This document shows positions 63,142 through 64,000 of a stretch of DNA of 64,000 bases, in pieces (position 1 is the stretch's first letter; every line of letters starts with the position of its first letter). The notes under the pieces were generated by a model, which saw only the letters and a list, made by a program, of their open reading frames with translations, was not told the DNA's origin and searched no databases. The DNA is from Candidatus Finniella inopinata (GTDB lineage: Bacteria > Pseudomonadota > Alphaproteobacteria > Holosporales > Holosporaceae): the NCBI GenBank assembly GCA_945888455.1, contig CAMCZV010000003.1:1-64000 (forward strand), written 5' to 3'. A program made the translations under genes and the position numbers.

Positions 63142-64000
63142 ATGTCAAACACCGAATTCAATACAAACAGTGATTTTCAAAATCTTTTAGAGGCACATTT
63201 TCAAAAAAGAATGAACCTGGAGGGACAAGTTGTCAAAGGAAAAGTGGTTTCCATTGACAAAGATATGGCCTTGATTGATGTGGATTTAAAGTCAGAAGGT
63301 CGCGTACCTTTGAAAGAGTTTTTGCCGGAAAAACTAGCGGTTGGAGACATTGTTGACGTCTATATTGACCGATACGAAGGGCCTCAGGGCGATGTACAGC
63401 TCAGTCACGAGCGTGCACGACAAGAAGCCTCTTGGCAATACCTCAGCGAATCATTCCATTCCCGTAAACCCATCGAGGGAACCATTATTGGTCAGGTCAA
63501 GGGTGGTTTGACCGTGGATATTCGTGGAACCATAGCCTTCTTGCCTGGCAGTCAGGTGGACATTCGTCCGGTCAAAGATTTATCCCATTTCCTGAACGTT
63601 ACCGATCGTTTTGTGGTTTTGAAAATGGATGATTTACGCAGCAATGTGGTGGTTTCTCGTCGCGCTGTGCTAGAGGATACCCGATCTTCTAGTCGTCAAG
63701 AATTGTTGGCCAAATTGCAACAGGGTGATCGCCTAAAGGGAACGGTCAAAAACATCACCGATTACGGTGTGTTTGTGGACTTGGGCGGCATTGATGGATT
63801 GTTGCACATTACGGACATTTCATGGACACGCATCAAGCACCCCAGCGAAGTCTTGAAACTAAACGACGAAATTGACGTGATGGTCACCCGTTTGAACAAA
63901 GAGAGTCAACGCATTTCTCTTGGCATGAAGCAGTTAGAAAAAGACCCATGGTTAAACATTACAGATCGTTACAAGCCTGGGGACAAAGTCCAGGGTGAAG
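63142..64000 (+). CDS. rpsA: 30S ribosomal protein S1 (5' part, truncated by window end)
   Basis: mRNA-binding ribosomal protein S1. The first 286 residues are visible from ATG 63142: MSNTEFNTNSDFQNLLEAHF, then S1 domains beginning GQVVKGKVVSIDKDMALIDVDL, GTIIGQVKGGLTVDIRG and GTVKNITDYGVFVDLGGIDGLLHITDISW. The reading frame is open to the last base; the remainder lies beyond the window. No strong Shine-Dalgarno, common for rpsA. Confidence 0.95.
   Translation, partial: MSNTEFNTNSDFQNLLEAHFQKRMNLEGQVVKGKVVSIDKDMALIDVDLKSEGRVPLKEFLPEKLAVGDIVDVYIDRYEGPQGDVQLSHERARQEASWQYLSESFHSRKPIEGTIIGQVKGGLTVDIRGTIAFLPGSQVDIRPVKDLSHFLNVTDRFVVLKMDDLRSNVVVSRRAVLEDTRSSSRQELLAKLQQGDRLKGTVKNITDYGVFVDLGGIDGLLHITDISWTRIKHPSEVLKLNDEIDVMVTRLNKESQRISLGMKQLEKDPWLNITDRYKPGDKVQGE

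Overview
The window reads as a chromosomal segment of an alphaproteobacterial intracellular symbiont or parasite, most likely from the Holosporales/Rickettsiales grade. A nucleotide transporter of the ATP/ADP translocase (Tlc/NTT) type, two BioY biotin-uptake proteins, pyruvate phosphate dikinase, a ChpT-like phosphotransferase (alphaproteobacterial CckA-ChpT-CtrA phosphorelay) and the alphaproteobacterial form of SerC all point that way. Most genes are housekeeping and form small, scrambled operons. Between them lie short genes for secreted low-complexity proteins and repeat-rich spacers. Family calls come from reading motifs by eye; no database search was run.

Layout. 1-147 is a 21-bp tandem array cut by the window edge. 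358-2447 holds a SAM methyltransferase and a translationally coupled pair (beta-rich cupin-like protein, BPL_N/glutamine-amidotransferase-like secreted protein). 2629-5981 is an alpha-type ribosomal operon (rpsM-rpsK-rpoA-rplQ) with its own promoter and a dnaJ gene at its end. serC, htrA/degP and a divergent secreted protein follow. 10367-18611 carries chpT, tRNA-Gly, ppdK, two bioY genes and leuS. 18742-26147 has dapE, lpd, a tRNA with CAT anticodon, an Oar/OmpW-sized outer-membrane barrel candidate, a COQ10/RatA-like protein and four small secreted proteins. 26193-30628 has tadA, an MFS transporter, rplI, a secreted collagen-like protein and era. 30787-38336 has comEC, recO, nfuA, tlc, lpxB and ftsB. 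38497-41280 has tRNA-Leu, tRNA-Arg, rbfA and ftsH. 42945-48371 is one leftward operon: an ExbB/MotA-like channel gene, truB, rpsO, pnp and a protein made of three S1 domains. 48370-60020 has an Rlu pseudouridine synthase, a 140-bp palindromic repeat array, surA with divergent lptF-lptG, an esterase, uppS, an archaeal-type asd, metG, yajC and a Hda-like gene. 60089-64000 has an NlpD-like lipoprotein, serS, infA and the start of rpsA.

How the genes fit together. Envelope biogenesis is well represented: LptF/LptG export lipopolysaccharide whose lipid A precursor is made by LpxB; SurA and HtrA serve periplasmic folding and quality control; YajC assists Sec; UppS, DapE and Asd feed peptidoglycan and lysine precursors; FtsB and an NlpD-like protein act in division. 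Translation and RNA turnover genes dominate the rest. Tlc and the two BioY proteins fit import of host nucleotides and biotin.

The most unusual features are the three-S1-domain protein encoded in frame six bases after the pnp stop codon, the secreted collagen-like and charge-block proteins, the low-complexity tails on several housekeeping enzymes (FtsH, MetG, SerS, SurA), the tandem bioY pair, the tRNA-Arg 3'-end duplication, and two repeat arrays that share a 13-bp core.
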